Positions 41,916 through 49,862 of a DNA stretch of 59,615 nt are shown piece after piece. Origin of the DNA: JBFWPF01 sp050250135 (GTDB taxonomy: Bacteria; Chlamydiota; Chlamydiia; Chlamydiales; JAFEGQ01); contig JBFWPF010000011.1 of the NCBI GenBank assembly GCA_050250135.1, positions 1-59,615 on the forward strand. Direction: 5' to 3'. The translations under genes and the position numbers were made by a program. The notes beneath the pieces are model-generated. The model was not told the origin of the DNA. It saw only the letters and a list, made by a program, of their open reading frames with translations, and did no database searches. Numbering within the stretch: position 1 is the stretch's first letter; the number at the start of each line of letters is the position of its first letter.

Positions 41916-42075
41916 ATACCAATCCCAAGAAATAAATTCACAAATTCAACTGAGGATTTTGGCCCTCGATGAAGAGCGGAGACCGACGCTAGCCTTGTAG
42001 GCTTGCGAGGTCGAGCTCAAAAGCGAGGGCCGAAAGACCAGTTGAATTTGTGAATTTATTTCTTGGGATTGGTAT
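41916..42075. mobile_element. MITE-like element with perfect 37-base inverted ends
   Basis: The ends (41916-41952 and 42039-42075) are perfect inverted repeats: ATACCAATCCCAAGAAATAA and onward. A second, imperfect arm (TTTTGGCCCTCG against CGAGGGCCGAAAG) continues the palindrome inside. The 160 bases hold no gene of their own. A 2-base AT/TA target duplication is possible but cannot be told from the palindrome ends. Confidence 0.8.
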
Positions 42076-42122
42076 AATTTAATATTTACTTTGATAGGTA
42101 CTTGATTATGAGGGCGTTTTGC

Positions 42123-42134
42123 GATTACACGCCC
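42123..42134 (-). repeat. GGGCGTGTAATC motif at the recD2 stop codon
   Basis: On the minus strand the recD2 stop TAG is followed directly by GGCGTGTAATC, the same CTAGGGCGTGTAATC junction as at relE and msbA. A nearby AGGGCG/CGCCCT pair (42110-42134) could form a small hairpin. Confidence 0.6.
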
Positions 42135-44329
42135 TAGAGGAAGGAGGGGAGGCCTGTATGGCGCTTTTGGACCTCGTGGTTGTGGACCGCCATCGCTAGG
42201 GCCTTTTTGGTGCCGATCAGGACGACCAGCTTCCGCCCCCGAGTAACCCCTGTGTAGATCAGGTTTCGGGTCAGCAGTTTGAAATGGGAGGTGTGGACTG
42301 GGATCACCACGCAGGGGCACTCGGACCCCTGGTACTTGTGGATGGAGCAGGCATAGGCGAGGACCAGCTCATCGAGGTCGAGGAAGTCATAGGGTATAGG
42401 CCTCCCATCGACACTGACCGTGAGCTGCTGCTCGGCCTCATCGATCTTGGTGATCAGGCCGACATCGCCGTTGTAGACCTCTTTGTCGTAGTTGTTCCGG
42501 ATCTGCATCACCTTGTCGCCGACATGGAGCTGCTTGCCTGCGTAGAAGAGGGGACGGCTGGAGGGGTTGAGGTGCCCCTGGAGGGCAGTGTTGAGCGCCT
42601 CGATGCCGATGGCCCCCCGCTTCATCGGGGCCAACACCTGGATGTCTCGGATCGGATCAAAGCCGTAGGTTTTGGGGAGGCGTTGGGAGACGAGGCCAAT
42701 GAGGGTGTGCAAAATCTGCTCGGGCTCTTCCTGCTCGATAAAGAAAAAGTCGCTCTCCGGGCCCCCTGAGAGGTCGGGCACGATGCCCGCGTTGATCTTG
42801 TGGGCGCTAGTGATAATCTTGGAGCCCTGCGCTTGCCGGAAGATCTGATTGAGGGTCGTGGTCGGGATCTTTCCGGTAGAAATGAGGTCACGCAGGACGT
42901 TGCCAGGGCCAACGCTAGGGAGCTGATCGATATCGCCGACCACGATGAGGCGGGCCTCGTCGGGGAGGGCCTTTAGCAGGCTATACATCAGCGAGGTATC
43001 GATCATCGAGGCCTCGTCGACGATGATAAGGTCGCACGAGAGGGGATCGCTCTTCCCTTTGCGAAAGCCCATGATCTGAAAGTCGAATTCGAGGAGGCTG
43101 TGGAGCGTTTTGGCCTCTCTGCCGGTGATCTCGGCCATCCGCTTAGCCGCCCGTCCCGTCGGCGCTGCGAGCAGAATGCGGGAGGTGAGTTTCCGGGTGA
43201 TGGCGAGTATGGCCTTGGTGATCGTGCTCTTGCCCGTTCCTGGGCCTCCCGTCAGGATCTGGACCTTATCGGTAAGGGCGCGGACAACGGCCTCTTTCTG
43301 CTGAGTGGCGAGAGTGAGCCTGAGTTTCTCTTGGACCCATGCGAGCGCCTTTTCTGTGTCCACCTTGCGCAAATGGGAGGGGGCCTTTATCAGACGCTTA
43401 AGCTCCCGAGCAATCCCCGTTTCGGTCAGGTAGAGGGCTTTGAGCCAGACCCTCTCCTCCTCAATGACCAGCCGCTTCTCTCCCGCAAGGAGCCCGATTT
43501 GCTCGACGATGGGCTCTGGCGACACCCCCAACATCGCCGTGGCCTGCTCGACCAGCTCTCCGTGGGGATAGCAAACATGCCCCTCTTCCGAGAGGCTATG
43601 GAGGACAAACTCGATTCCGGCTGAGATCCGCTGGGGAGAGTTTGGCTCGATCCCCATCTTTTGCGCGATCTGATCGGCTGTCTTAAAGCCGATCCCGTGG
43701 ACATCTCTTGCTAGGGCGTAAGGGTTTTCGCGCACCTTGGCAATGCTCTCCTGGCCATAGGTTTTGAAGATCCGCTGCGCAAAGGCGGGGCTCACCTCGT
43801 AGCTTTGCAAGAAGACCATCACCTCCCGAATGGTCCTCTGCTGGGCCCAGCAGGTGGTGATCTTCCCGATCCGCCCTTTGCCAATCCCGGGAACTTTGCG
43901 CAGCTCCTCGGGATCTTGGTCGATGATATCGAGGGTGAGGATCCCAAACTTGCCGACGATCGCCTTTGCCAGGTGGGGGCCGATCCCTTTTATCAGACCC
44001 GACCCGAGGTACTTTTCGATCCCATGCACATCGGCAGGGGCTTGGATGGTGACCCCTTCAACGGCGAACTGCCACCCGTGGTTTTTGTCATTTTTCCACG
44101 ACCCGGTGCACCGGATCGACTCGCCCGGCTGCAGGTGGGGCATTGTCCCCACCAGGCAGGTTAGCGTCCCCTTATGGGGCTCCTGTAATTTGGCGACGGT
44201 AAAGCCGGTTGCGGGGCTGTGAAAGGTGATCCGCTCCACGATCCCTTCAATCTGAGAGCAAGATCGATCTCGATTGGCCTCGTGGGCAGTTGCCGGTGCA
44301 CTCGGGGAGTGATCTCTCTTATGCCGCAT
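42134..44329 (-). CDS. recD2: RecD2-type SF1B DNA helicase
   Basis: 731 aa, the RecD-like (TIGR01448-type) helicase that works without RecBC. N-terminal OB-like region (IVERITFHSPATGFTVAKLQ), helix-hairpin-helix motifs (LRKVPGIGKGRIGKIT, GIGFKTADQIAQKMGI), Walker A GGPGTGKST, motif II IIVDEASMID, motif III VVGDIDQLPSVGPGNVLRD, and the C-terminal UvrD_C_2 part with ACSIHKYQGSECPCV and TGVTRGRKL. It unwinds DNA 5' to 3'. C. trachomatis has a recD gene next to metG; here it is apart, so a rearrangement has occurred. Confidence 0.95.
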   Translation of the reverse strand: MRHKRDHSPSAPATAHEANRDRSCSQIEGIVERITFHSPATGFTVAKLQEPHKGTLTCLVGTMPHLQPGESIRCTGSWKNDKNHGWQFAVEGVTIQAPADVHGIEKYLGSGLIKGIGPHLAKAIVGKFGILTLDIIDQDPEELRKVPGIGKGRIGKITTCWAQQRTIREVMVFLQSYEVSPAFAQRIFKTYGQESIAKVRENPYALARDVHGIGFKTADQIAQKMGIEPNSPQRISAGIEFVLHSLSEEGHVCYPHGELVEQATAMLGVSPEPIVEQIGLLAGEKRLVIEEERVWLKALYLTETGIARELKRLIKAPSHLRKVDTEKALAWVQEKLRLTLATQQKEAVVRALTDKVQILTGGPGTGKSTITKAILAITRKLTSRILLAAPTGRAAKRMAEITGREAKTLHSLLEFDFQIMGFRKGKSDPLSCDLIIVDEASMIDTSLMYSLLKALPDEARLIVVGDIDQLPSVGPGNVLRDLISTGKIPTTTLNQIFRQAQGSKIITSAHKINAGIVPDLSGGPESDFFFIEQEEPEQILHTLIGLVSQRLPKTYGFDPIRDIQVLAPMKRGAIGIEALNTALQGHLNPSSRPLFYAGKQLHVGDKVMQIRNNYDKEVYNGDVGLITKIDEAEQQLTVSVDGRPIPYDFLDLDELVLAYACSIHKYQGSECPCVVIPVHTSHFKLLTRNLIYTGVTRGRKLVVLIGTKKALAMAVHNHEVQKRHTGLPSFL

Positions 44330-44361
44330 GCCCGAAGGATAAAGGGTATAGGCTTTCGCAG

Positions 44362-45148
44362 CTACTTCTTGCTAGCGGTAAATTGGTAGACGAGAAGGTC
44401 GCCCGCCCGCATCGCCTTGGCCGTAACATCGTAGGTCTCGACAGCATCGAAATAGAGGGGTTCGCCAAAGGTGCCGATCAGCTCCTCCCGTTTCAAAGGG
44501 GCCTTTAAGCAGTCGACAATCGCCTCGTTAAGGTCTGCGTACTGGTCGGTGACATCTTGCGCGGCTACACCGGTGAATTGGGCCCCTGTGAGCCGCTTCA
44601 GGTAGCCCTCTACTGTTTCCGCAAAGAGGGAGAGGCCATCGAGCTCGATGAGTCGGTTGACATGACCTCGCCACTCTCCCTTGGTTGGGCTGAGCCAGTC
44701 GTTGATCACCAGAGTTCCGTTAGGGCTAAGGACCCGGTAGCACTCCTTCAAGATCCCCTCCTTCTCCTCGATGTGGCACATGGCCCCATTGCTGTAGACC
44801 ATGTCGAAGTGGTCGCTCTCAAGGGGGAGGTTCTCATCGCTTGTGCTCAAGACAAAGCGGAGTCGGTCGGCGGATAGCGGGAGGGGCTCGGCGGGTCGCC
44901 TCCTCAACCATCCAGGGGTTGACATCGAGGCCGGTCACCTCCATCCCATACCGATCGGCTAGGTGGCAGGCGATCCCCCCCAAACCGGCACCGATATCGA
45001 GGGCTCGCTCCCCTCGGACAGGGGTCTCCATAAAGAGTGCCCCTGGGCCCCCTTCGGACATCATCCCCTCCCCATAAACCGCCTCTAGCAGGCGGCAGTA
45101 CTCGGGGGGGTACTCCTCAATGAGCCTCTGAATCGTCGAACTGGACAT
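44362..45148 (-). pseudogene. SAM-dependent methyltransferase (PMT-like), split by a frameshift
   Basis: Two overlapping frames make one protein. 45148-44834 gives the N-terminus with SAM motif I LDIGAGLGGIACHLADRYGMEVTG cut in LDIGAGLGG and GLDVNPWMVEEAT; 44925-44362 gives the rest (FDMVYSNGAMCHIEEKEGILKECYRVLSPNGTLVINDWL). The join falls near 44875-44890 in a C/G-run (GCCCCTCCCGC), where a single-base change restores one frame of about 261 aa. The pattern resembles phosphoethanolamine or sarcosine/dimethylglycine N-methyltransferases. It may be a real pseudogene or a sequencing error in the homopolymer. No slippery heptamer typical of programmed shifting is visible. Confidence 0.75.
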
Positions 45149-45183
45149 CCACCTCGTAGCGTGAAGGGATTAAGGGAGACAAT

Positions 45184-45256
45184 CTCCGGATGCTGGACTC
45201 GAACCAGCGACAAATGGATTAACAGTCCACTGCTCTACCGACTGAGCTAATCCGGA
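45184..45256 (-). tRNA. tRNA-Asn (GUU)
   Basis: 73 bases on the minus strand. A perfect 7 bp acceptor stem (TCCGGAT/ATCCGGA), D arm with AGCTCAGTCGGTAGAGC, anticodon loop CTGTTAA (anticodon GUU), T arm GCTGG-TTCGAGT-CCAGC, and discriminator G. The CCA end is not encoded. Confidence 0.95.
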
Positions 45257-45308
45257 ACAGATGGTTAGAGGATGGCGAAAAGCCCTTTTTTTTTCCACCT
45301 CTTGAGGA

Positions 45309-45340
45309 AAAAGGGGCCCACCCAGCTGAAACTGGGTGGG
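45309..45340 (-). terminator. Rho-independent terminator of groESL
   Basis: CCCACCCAG (45317-45325) pairs perfectly with CTGGGTGGG (45332-45340) around a 6-base loop. On the minus strand it is followed by CCCCTTTTTCC. It lies 11 bases after the groEL stop. Confidence 0.85.
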
Positions 45341-45351
45341 TCTTTAGGGGC

Positions 45352-46977
45352 CTAGTAGTCCATGCCCCCTGCAGGCATAGCAGGAGCCGCTTTCTCCTCA
45401 GGGATCTCGGTGACGAGAGCCTCTGTGGTGAGAAGGAGGCCAGCAATGGATGCTGCGTTCTGGAGAGCGGTGCGGGTCACGAGAGTCGGATCCAAGATCC
45501 CTGTCTTGATCATGTCGACATACTCGTTGGCTTGGGCGTCGTAGCCCATGTTCCCTTTCGCCTCCATCACTGTGCGGATAACGACCGAGCCCTCCTGCCC
45601 GGCATTCTCAGCAATCGCCCGAAGGGGGGCCGAGAGGGCCTTGCAGATGATCTCGATACCGAGCCGCTGGTCACCCACGGTCTTGGCGGCAAGCTCCTGT
45701 GCAGCAGGAAGGCAGCGGATAAGGGCCGTTCCACCGCCAGGGACGATCCCCTCTTCGACGGCGGCGCGGGTTGCATGGTGAGCATCCTCTACCCGGTCCT
45801 TTTTCTCCTTCATCTCCACCTCGGTGGCCGCTCCGACACGGAGGACCGCAACGCCGCCGGTCAGCTTAGCCAGCCGCTCTTGGAGCTTCTCCCGATCGTA
45901 ATCGGAGGTCGCCTCTTCGATCTGCTTTTTAAGCTGCCCCTTGCGAGCTTCGATCGCCTCCTTCTTGCCGTTCCCTTCCACGATCGTCGTCTCTTCCTTC
46001 TTGACGATGATCTTCTTGGCCGAGCCGAGCATGTTGAGGGTGGTCTTTTCGAGGGTGTGACCCAGCTCTTCGCTGATCACCTGGCCGCCGGTGATGGCGG
46101 CAATGTCCTCGAGCATCGCCTTCCGCCGATCCCCAAAGCCAGGCGCCTTGACGGCACAGGTCTTGAGGCCGCCGCGGAGCTTGTTGACGACGAGGGTGGC
46201 CAGCGCCTCCCCTTCGACATCCTCAGCGATGATCAGGAGGGGCTTGTTCTGCTCGGCAACGGCCTGAAGCAGGGGGAGCATCTCCTTGATCGAGGCGATC
46301 TTCTTCTCGTGGATGAGGACAAGGGCGTTCTCAAGGACCGCCTCCTGAGTCTCGAGGTTGGTCTCGAAGTGGCGGGAGAGGTAGCCCCGGTCAAAGTTCA
46401 TCCCCTTCACCACATCGAGGACCGTCTCAAACCCTTTTGCCTCTTCAACCGTCAGGCTCCCATCCTTCCCGACCTTCTGCATTGCATCGGCGATCATTTG
46501 GCCGATCTCCGCATCGCTGTTGGCCGAGATGGTCGCTACTTGGGCGATCTCGTTTTGGTTCTTAACGGGCTTGGAGAGCTTGTTGAGCTCTTCGACAACG
46601 GTGATGACCGCTTTGTCGATCCCCCGCTTGAGGTCCATCGGGTTAACGCCAGCAGTGACCAACTTGAGCCCCTCGTTGTAGATCGCCTCGGCTAGGACGG
46701 TAGCCGTCGTGGTCCCGTCACCTGCCTTAGTGGCGGTCCTTTCGGCCACCTCTTTGACCATCTGGGCTCCCATGTTCTCGAACCGGTCCTCCAGCTCGAT
46801 CTCCTTGGCGACGGTCACTCCATCTTTGGTGATGATCGGGCCGCCGTAGGCCTTGCTGATCACGACGTTGCGCCCTTTAGGGCCCAGGGTGACCTTCACC
46901 GCTTTGGCCAGCGTTTCGACCCCTTTTCGGATCTTTTGCCGGGCATCCTCTTTGAACTTGATCTCTTTCGCAGCCAT
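45352..46977 (-). CDS. groEL: 60 kDa chaperonin GroEL
   Basis: 541 aa, full length. Typical segments: VTLGPKGRNVVISKAYGGP, KDGVTVAKEIELEDRFENMGAQMVKEVAERT cut at NMGAQMVKEVA, AGDGTTTATVLAEAI, the ATPase Asp in VEEGIVPGGGTALIR, and a Gly/Met-rich end MPAGGMDY (shorter than the usual GGM repeats). With GroES it folds proteins. It follows groES by 11 bases. Additional GroEL paralogues are known in chlamydiae; this one, with groES and CIRCE, is the main type. Confidence 0.97.
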   Translation of the reverse strand: MAAKEIKFKEDARQKIRKGVETLAKAVKVTLGPKGRNVVISKAYGGPIITKDGVTVAKEIELEDRFENMGAQMVKEVAERTATKAGDGTTTATVLAEAIYNEGLKLVTAGVNPMDLKRGIDKAVITVVEELNKLSKPVKNQNEIAQVATISANSDAEIGQMIADAMQKVGKDGSLTVEEAKGFETVLDVVKGMNFDRGYLSRHFETNLETQEAVLENALVLIHEKKIASIKEMLPLLQAVAEQNKPLLIIAEDVEGEALATLVVNKLRGGLKTCAVKAPGFGDRRKAMLEDIAAITGGQVISEELGHTLEKTTLNMLGSAKKIIVKKEETTIVEGNGKKEAIEARKGQLKKQIEEATSDYDREKLQERLAKLTGGVAVLRVGAATEVEMKEKKDRVEDAHHATRAAVEEGIVPGGGTALIRCLPAAQELAAKTVGDQRLGIEIICKALSAPLRAIAENAGQEGSVVIRTVMEAKGNMGYDAQANEYVDMIKTGILDPTLVTRTALQNAASIAGLLLTTEALVTEIPEEKAAPAMPAGGMDY

Positions 46978-46988
46978 GTCGGTTCTCC

Positions 46989-47291
46989 TTATTCTACGAT
47001 TGCAATGATATCAGAGGCGCGGACGATCACCATCTCCTCATCATCGAGAGAGATCTCCTGTCCGGAGTACTTGTCGATGAGGACCGTGTCGCCTACCTTA
47101 ATGGGCATGGGGAGAAGTTTCCCCTCTTTGTCCCTCTTCCCTGGGCCGATGGCCACCACCACCGCGGTCTCAGGCTTTTTCTTAGCGGAATCGGGTAGGA
47201 TAATCCCCCCCTTTACCTTTTCTTCTGGCTCAGACCGCCTTAGCAGGGCCCGATCTTCAAGGGGTTTGATCGCCGTTTTGACTTTTGTCAT
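46989..47291 (-). CDS. groES: 10 kDa co-chaperonin GroES
   Basis: 100 aa. IKPLEDRALLRRSEPEEKVKGGIILPDSAKKK (mobile loop GGIILPDSA), VGDTVLIDKYSG and the C-terminal MVIVRASDIIAIVE are typical. An AAGGAGG ribosome site precedes the ATG. First gene of groES-groEL, behind a CIRCE element. Confidence 0.96.
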   Translation of the reverse strand: MTKVKTAIKPLEDRALLRRSEPEEKVKGGIILPDSAKKKPETAVVVAIGPGKRDKEGKLLPMPIKVGDTVLIDKYSGQEISLDDEEMVIVRASDIIAIVE

Positions 47292-47403
47292 TGAGGTAGC
47301 CTCCTTAACAACATTATGGGTTTAACCCTCTCCGTTGACCGGCGAGGGGTTTTGGAATTGCCCTAAGGATAGCACGATCGGGGAGATTTTCTGCAAGGGA
47401 AAT

Positions 47404-47430
47404 CTAGCACCAAGCGAAAAAGAGTGCTAA
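47404..47430 (-). promoter_or_regulatory. CIRCE operator (HrcA site) upstream of groESL
   Basis: The right half GAGTGCTAA (47422-47430) is perfect, the spacer is exactly 9 bases, and the left half CTAGCACCA (47404-47412) matches 6 of 9 of TTAGCACTC. It is about 113 bases upstream of groES, so groESL is probably repressed by HrcA. Confidence 0.75.
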
Positions 47431-47444
47431 ACCCGACCTGCCAG

Positions 47445-47798
47445 TTAAAATGATATATAGAATTTGTTTTGGGCTAGGTCGAGGAGGGCGGTGATCGCCT
47501 CATCAGCATCGACACCAGTCGCCTCAACGGTAATCTTGGCATTCTTGCCGGCAGCCAGCATCAGGATTCCAAGGAGCGACTTGGCGTTGACCGTCATCCC
47601 GTGGTAGGAGAGCTGGATGTGGGAGCGGAAGCGGGTGGCGCAGCGGACCAGTTCGGTAGAAGGGCGGGTGTGGAGCCCCTTGTCATTCCGAATCACCAAA
47701 ACGGCCGAAGCATCGTGGGAAGCAGAGGGGTTTTGCGGGGTGACAAGGGGCCCCGCCCTCTTACTTTGGATCAGGATGTGGTGATTGGCGACGGCCAT
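47445..47798 (-). CDS. ptsH: HPr phosphocarrier protein
   Basis: 117 aa from the ATG at 47798 with a GGAGG site. The HPr domain (about 30-115) has the active-site His43 in GLHTRPSTELV, the Ser46-type region in MTVNAKSLLGILMLAAG, and a C-terminal AITALLDLAQNKF. The N-terminal 29 residues are an extension not seen in typical 88-residue HPr. It carries phosphate in the PTS or a regulatory PTS; EI is not in the window. Confidence 0.85.
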   Translation of the reverse strand: MAVANHHILIQSKRAGPLVTPQNPSASHDASAVLVIRNDKGLHTRPSTELVRCATRFRSHIQLSYHGMTVNAKSLLGILMLAAGKNAKITVEATGVDADEAITALLDLAQNKFYISF

Positions 47799-47978
47799 AG
47801 GAGGTCCTCCCATTTGTGAACCTATTCTTTGGTAAATCACTGTGGAAATTCTGTCAATGAATGACCCCATCTTTGCTAGAAATTTATCGAAAGCACCATG
47901 ATTAAGCGGCTGACAATGAAGGGGTAAGGTCTTGAAAATGTGCTGATAAAATCTTAACAATCAATTCAAGGAAAAAAC

Positions 47979-49832
47979 TTGAGTGACCGGCTCCTCTGGC
48001 CTTTTTCGTCCCCACTGAGTATGGTCACGGGGATGGCTAAGAAGCGGACCGAGATTGACCCAGGGAGTTGCTGGAAGGTAGAGGCTCTCTACCCCAATCG
48101 GGAGGCGTGGGAGGCCGACTTTAGCCGCCTCCAGAAGGCCCCCCCTTGGCAGGGGGTCGCCCTTTATAAGGGGAGGCTAGGGGAGGGGGGAGCCACCCTC
48201 GCTAAGGCGTTGGAGGCCTTTTTCGGGGCGCTTCGGGAGATCGAGCGGCTGGCCACCTATGCCCACCTGCGCCACGATGAGGATGTGGCCCATGAGGGGC
48301 ACAAGGGGGATTACGGCAGGGCCCAGCTCCTCCACCACACCTTTGCCCAGGAGACCGCCTGGCTGGAGCCCGAGCTGATCGCCCTCTCCCAGGAGCAGCT
48401 CCAGCGCTACCTTGCCGACCCCCACCTGGCCCCCTACCGCTTCCACCTCGAGAAGATGATCCGACTCAAGGAGCACACCCTCTCTCCCCGTGAGGAGGAG
48501 CTGGTGGCTCTGGCCGCGCAGGCCCTCAGCACCTCGAGTCAGGCCTTTGGGGCGATGACCAATGCCGACTTTAAGTTTGGGATGGTGGCTGATGAAAAAG
48601 GGGAGGTCCACGAACTCACCCAGGGATCATATGCCCTTTTCCTCCGTCAGCCCGATCGGACGCTGAGGAAAAATGCCTTTCACCGCCTCCACGGCCAGTT
48701 CAAATCCTATGAGAACACCCTGTGTGAGCTCTTAGCGGGGCAGACCCAGACCCACCTCTTTGACGCCCGGAGTCACCGCTTTGGGAGCTGCTTAGAGGCG
48801 GCCCTCAAACCGAAGAAGATCGACACTGCAGTCTACCACTCGCTGATCGAAGCGGTCAGAAGCCGCCTCCCGGTTCACCACCGCTACATGGCCCTGCGTA
48901 AGAGGCTGCTGGGAGTCGACACCCTCCGCCCCTACGACATGTATGTCTCTCTTGGGGGAGAGCCCCTCGAGAAGATCCCCTACCCGACCGCCGTCGAGTG
49001 GGCCGTCGAGTCGATGGCCATTCTGGGCGTCGATTATCAGACAAAGCTCCGCCGCGGTCTTACCGAAGAGCGGTGGTGCGATATCTACGAGAATGAGGGG
49101 AAACGGTCGGGGGCCTACTCGAGCGGCTGCTACGACAGCATGCCCTACATCCTCCTCAACTACCAAGGGCAGCTCAATGATGTGTCGACCCTCGCCCACG
49201 AGGCGGGCCACAGCATGCATAGCCTCCTCTCCCGTGCCAATCAGCCCTACCACTACAGCCAGTACCCGATCTTTGTCGCCGAGGTTGCCTCGACCTTTAA
49301 CGAAGCCTTTCTCTTCCGCCTCCTCCTCGACCGGGCGAAAACCCCCTCGCAGCGCTTTTTTCTGATCAACCAGCGGATCGATGATATCCGAGCGACCCTC
49401 TTTAGGCAGACGATGTTTGCCGAGTTTGAGCTCAAGATCCACGAGATGGCTGAGCAGGGGAGGCCCCTGACCCCTGGTCTCCTTCACACCCTCTACCGGG
49501 AGCTCAATAACGCCTACTTTGGCCCCGAAGTCGATATGGAGGGGATCGAGCCCGAGTGGTCCCGGATCCCCCACTTCTACTACGGCTACTACGTCTATCA
49601 GTATGCGACCGGCGTCAGTGCTGCCCTTGCCCTCGCTAAGCGGGTTTCCGAAGGGGGTGAAGAGGAGCGGAAGAGCTACCTCACCTTCCTCTCCTCGGGA
49701 GGGAGCCACTTCCCCCTCGACCTTCTCAAGGGGGCCGGCGTCGACCTGACCACCCCTGAGCCGGTCCTCGCAGCCCTGGACACCTTCGAAGAGCTTGTAA
49801 ATGAGCTGGAATTGACAATGATCGCCTCTTAG
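47979..49832 (+). CDS. pepF: Oligoendopeptidase F-type M3 metallopeptidase
   Basis: 617 aa from a TTG at 47979 with an AAGGA site; ATG 48033 (MAKKRTEID) is a plausible alternative. The zinc motif HEAGH lies in LAHEAGHSMHSLL. ANQPYHYSQYPIFVAEVASTFNEAFLF follows, with the third zinc ligand Glu (VAEVASTFNE), and HFYYGYYVYQYATG near the end. It cleaves peptides of about 7-20 residues in the cytosol. It is divergent from ptsH. Confidence 0.93.
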   Translation: MSDRLLWPFSSPLSMVTGMAKKRTEIDPGSCWKVEALYPNREAWEADFSRLQKAPPWQGVALYKGRLGEGGATLAKALEAFFGALREIERLATYAHLRHDEDVAHEGHKGDYGRAQLLHHTFAQETAWLEPELIALSQEQLQRYLADPHLAPYRFHLEKMIRLKEHTLSPREEELVALAAQALSTSSQAFGAMTNADFKFGMVADEKGEVHELTQGSYALFLRQPDRTLRKNAFHRLHGQFKSYENTLCELLAGQTQTHLFDARSHRFGSCLEAALKPKKIDTAVYHSLIEAVRSRLPVHHRYMALRKRLLGVDTLRPYDMYVSLGGEPLEKIPYPTAVEWAVESMAILGVDYQTKLRRGLTEERWCDIYENEGKRSGAYSSGCYDSMPYILLNYQGQLNDVSTLAHEAGHSMHSLLSRANQPYHYSQYPIFVAEVASTFNEAFLFRLLLDRAKTPSQRFFLINQRIDDIRATLFRQTMFAEFELKIHEMAEQGRPLTPGLLHTLYRELNNAYFGPEVDMEGIEPEWSRIPHFYYGYYVYQYATGVSAALALAKRVSEGGEEERKSYLTFLSSGGSHFPLDLLKGAGVDLTTPEPVLAALDTFEELVNELELTMIAS

Positions 49833-49862
49833 GGTATAATAATCTAAATTTTAGGTACTAAA

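Noticed and set aside
41720..41941. Small minus-strand ORF with a hydrophobic N-terminus starting in the MITE-like element
   Set aside because: It overlaps the well-supported ankyrin gene out of frame; the hydrophobic start arises from the AT-rich end of the repeat.
44834..44925. Programmed ribosomal frameshift in the methyltransferase gene
   Set aside because: No slippery heptamer, downstream pseudoknot or internal Shine-Dalgarno sequence of the kind used in dnaX or prfB is visible; a simple indel in a C-run explains it.
45532..46695. 387-codon open frame antisense to groEL
   Set aside because: Shadow of groEL; no ribosome site or recognisable domain.
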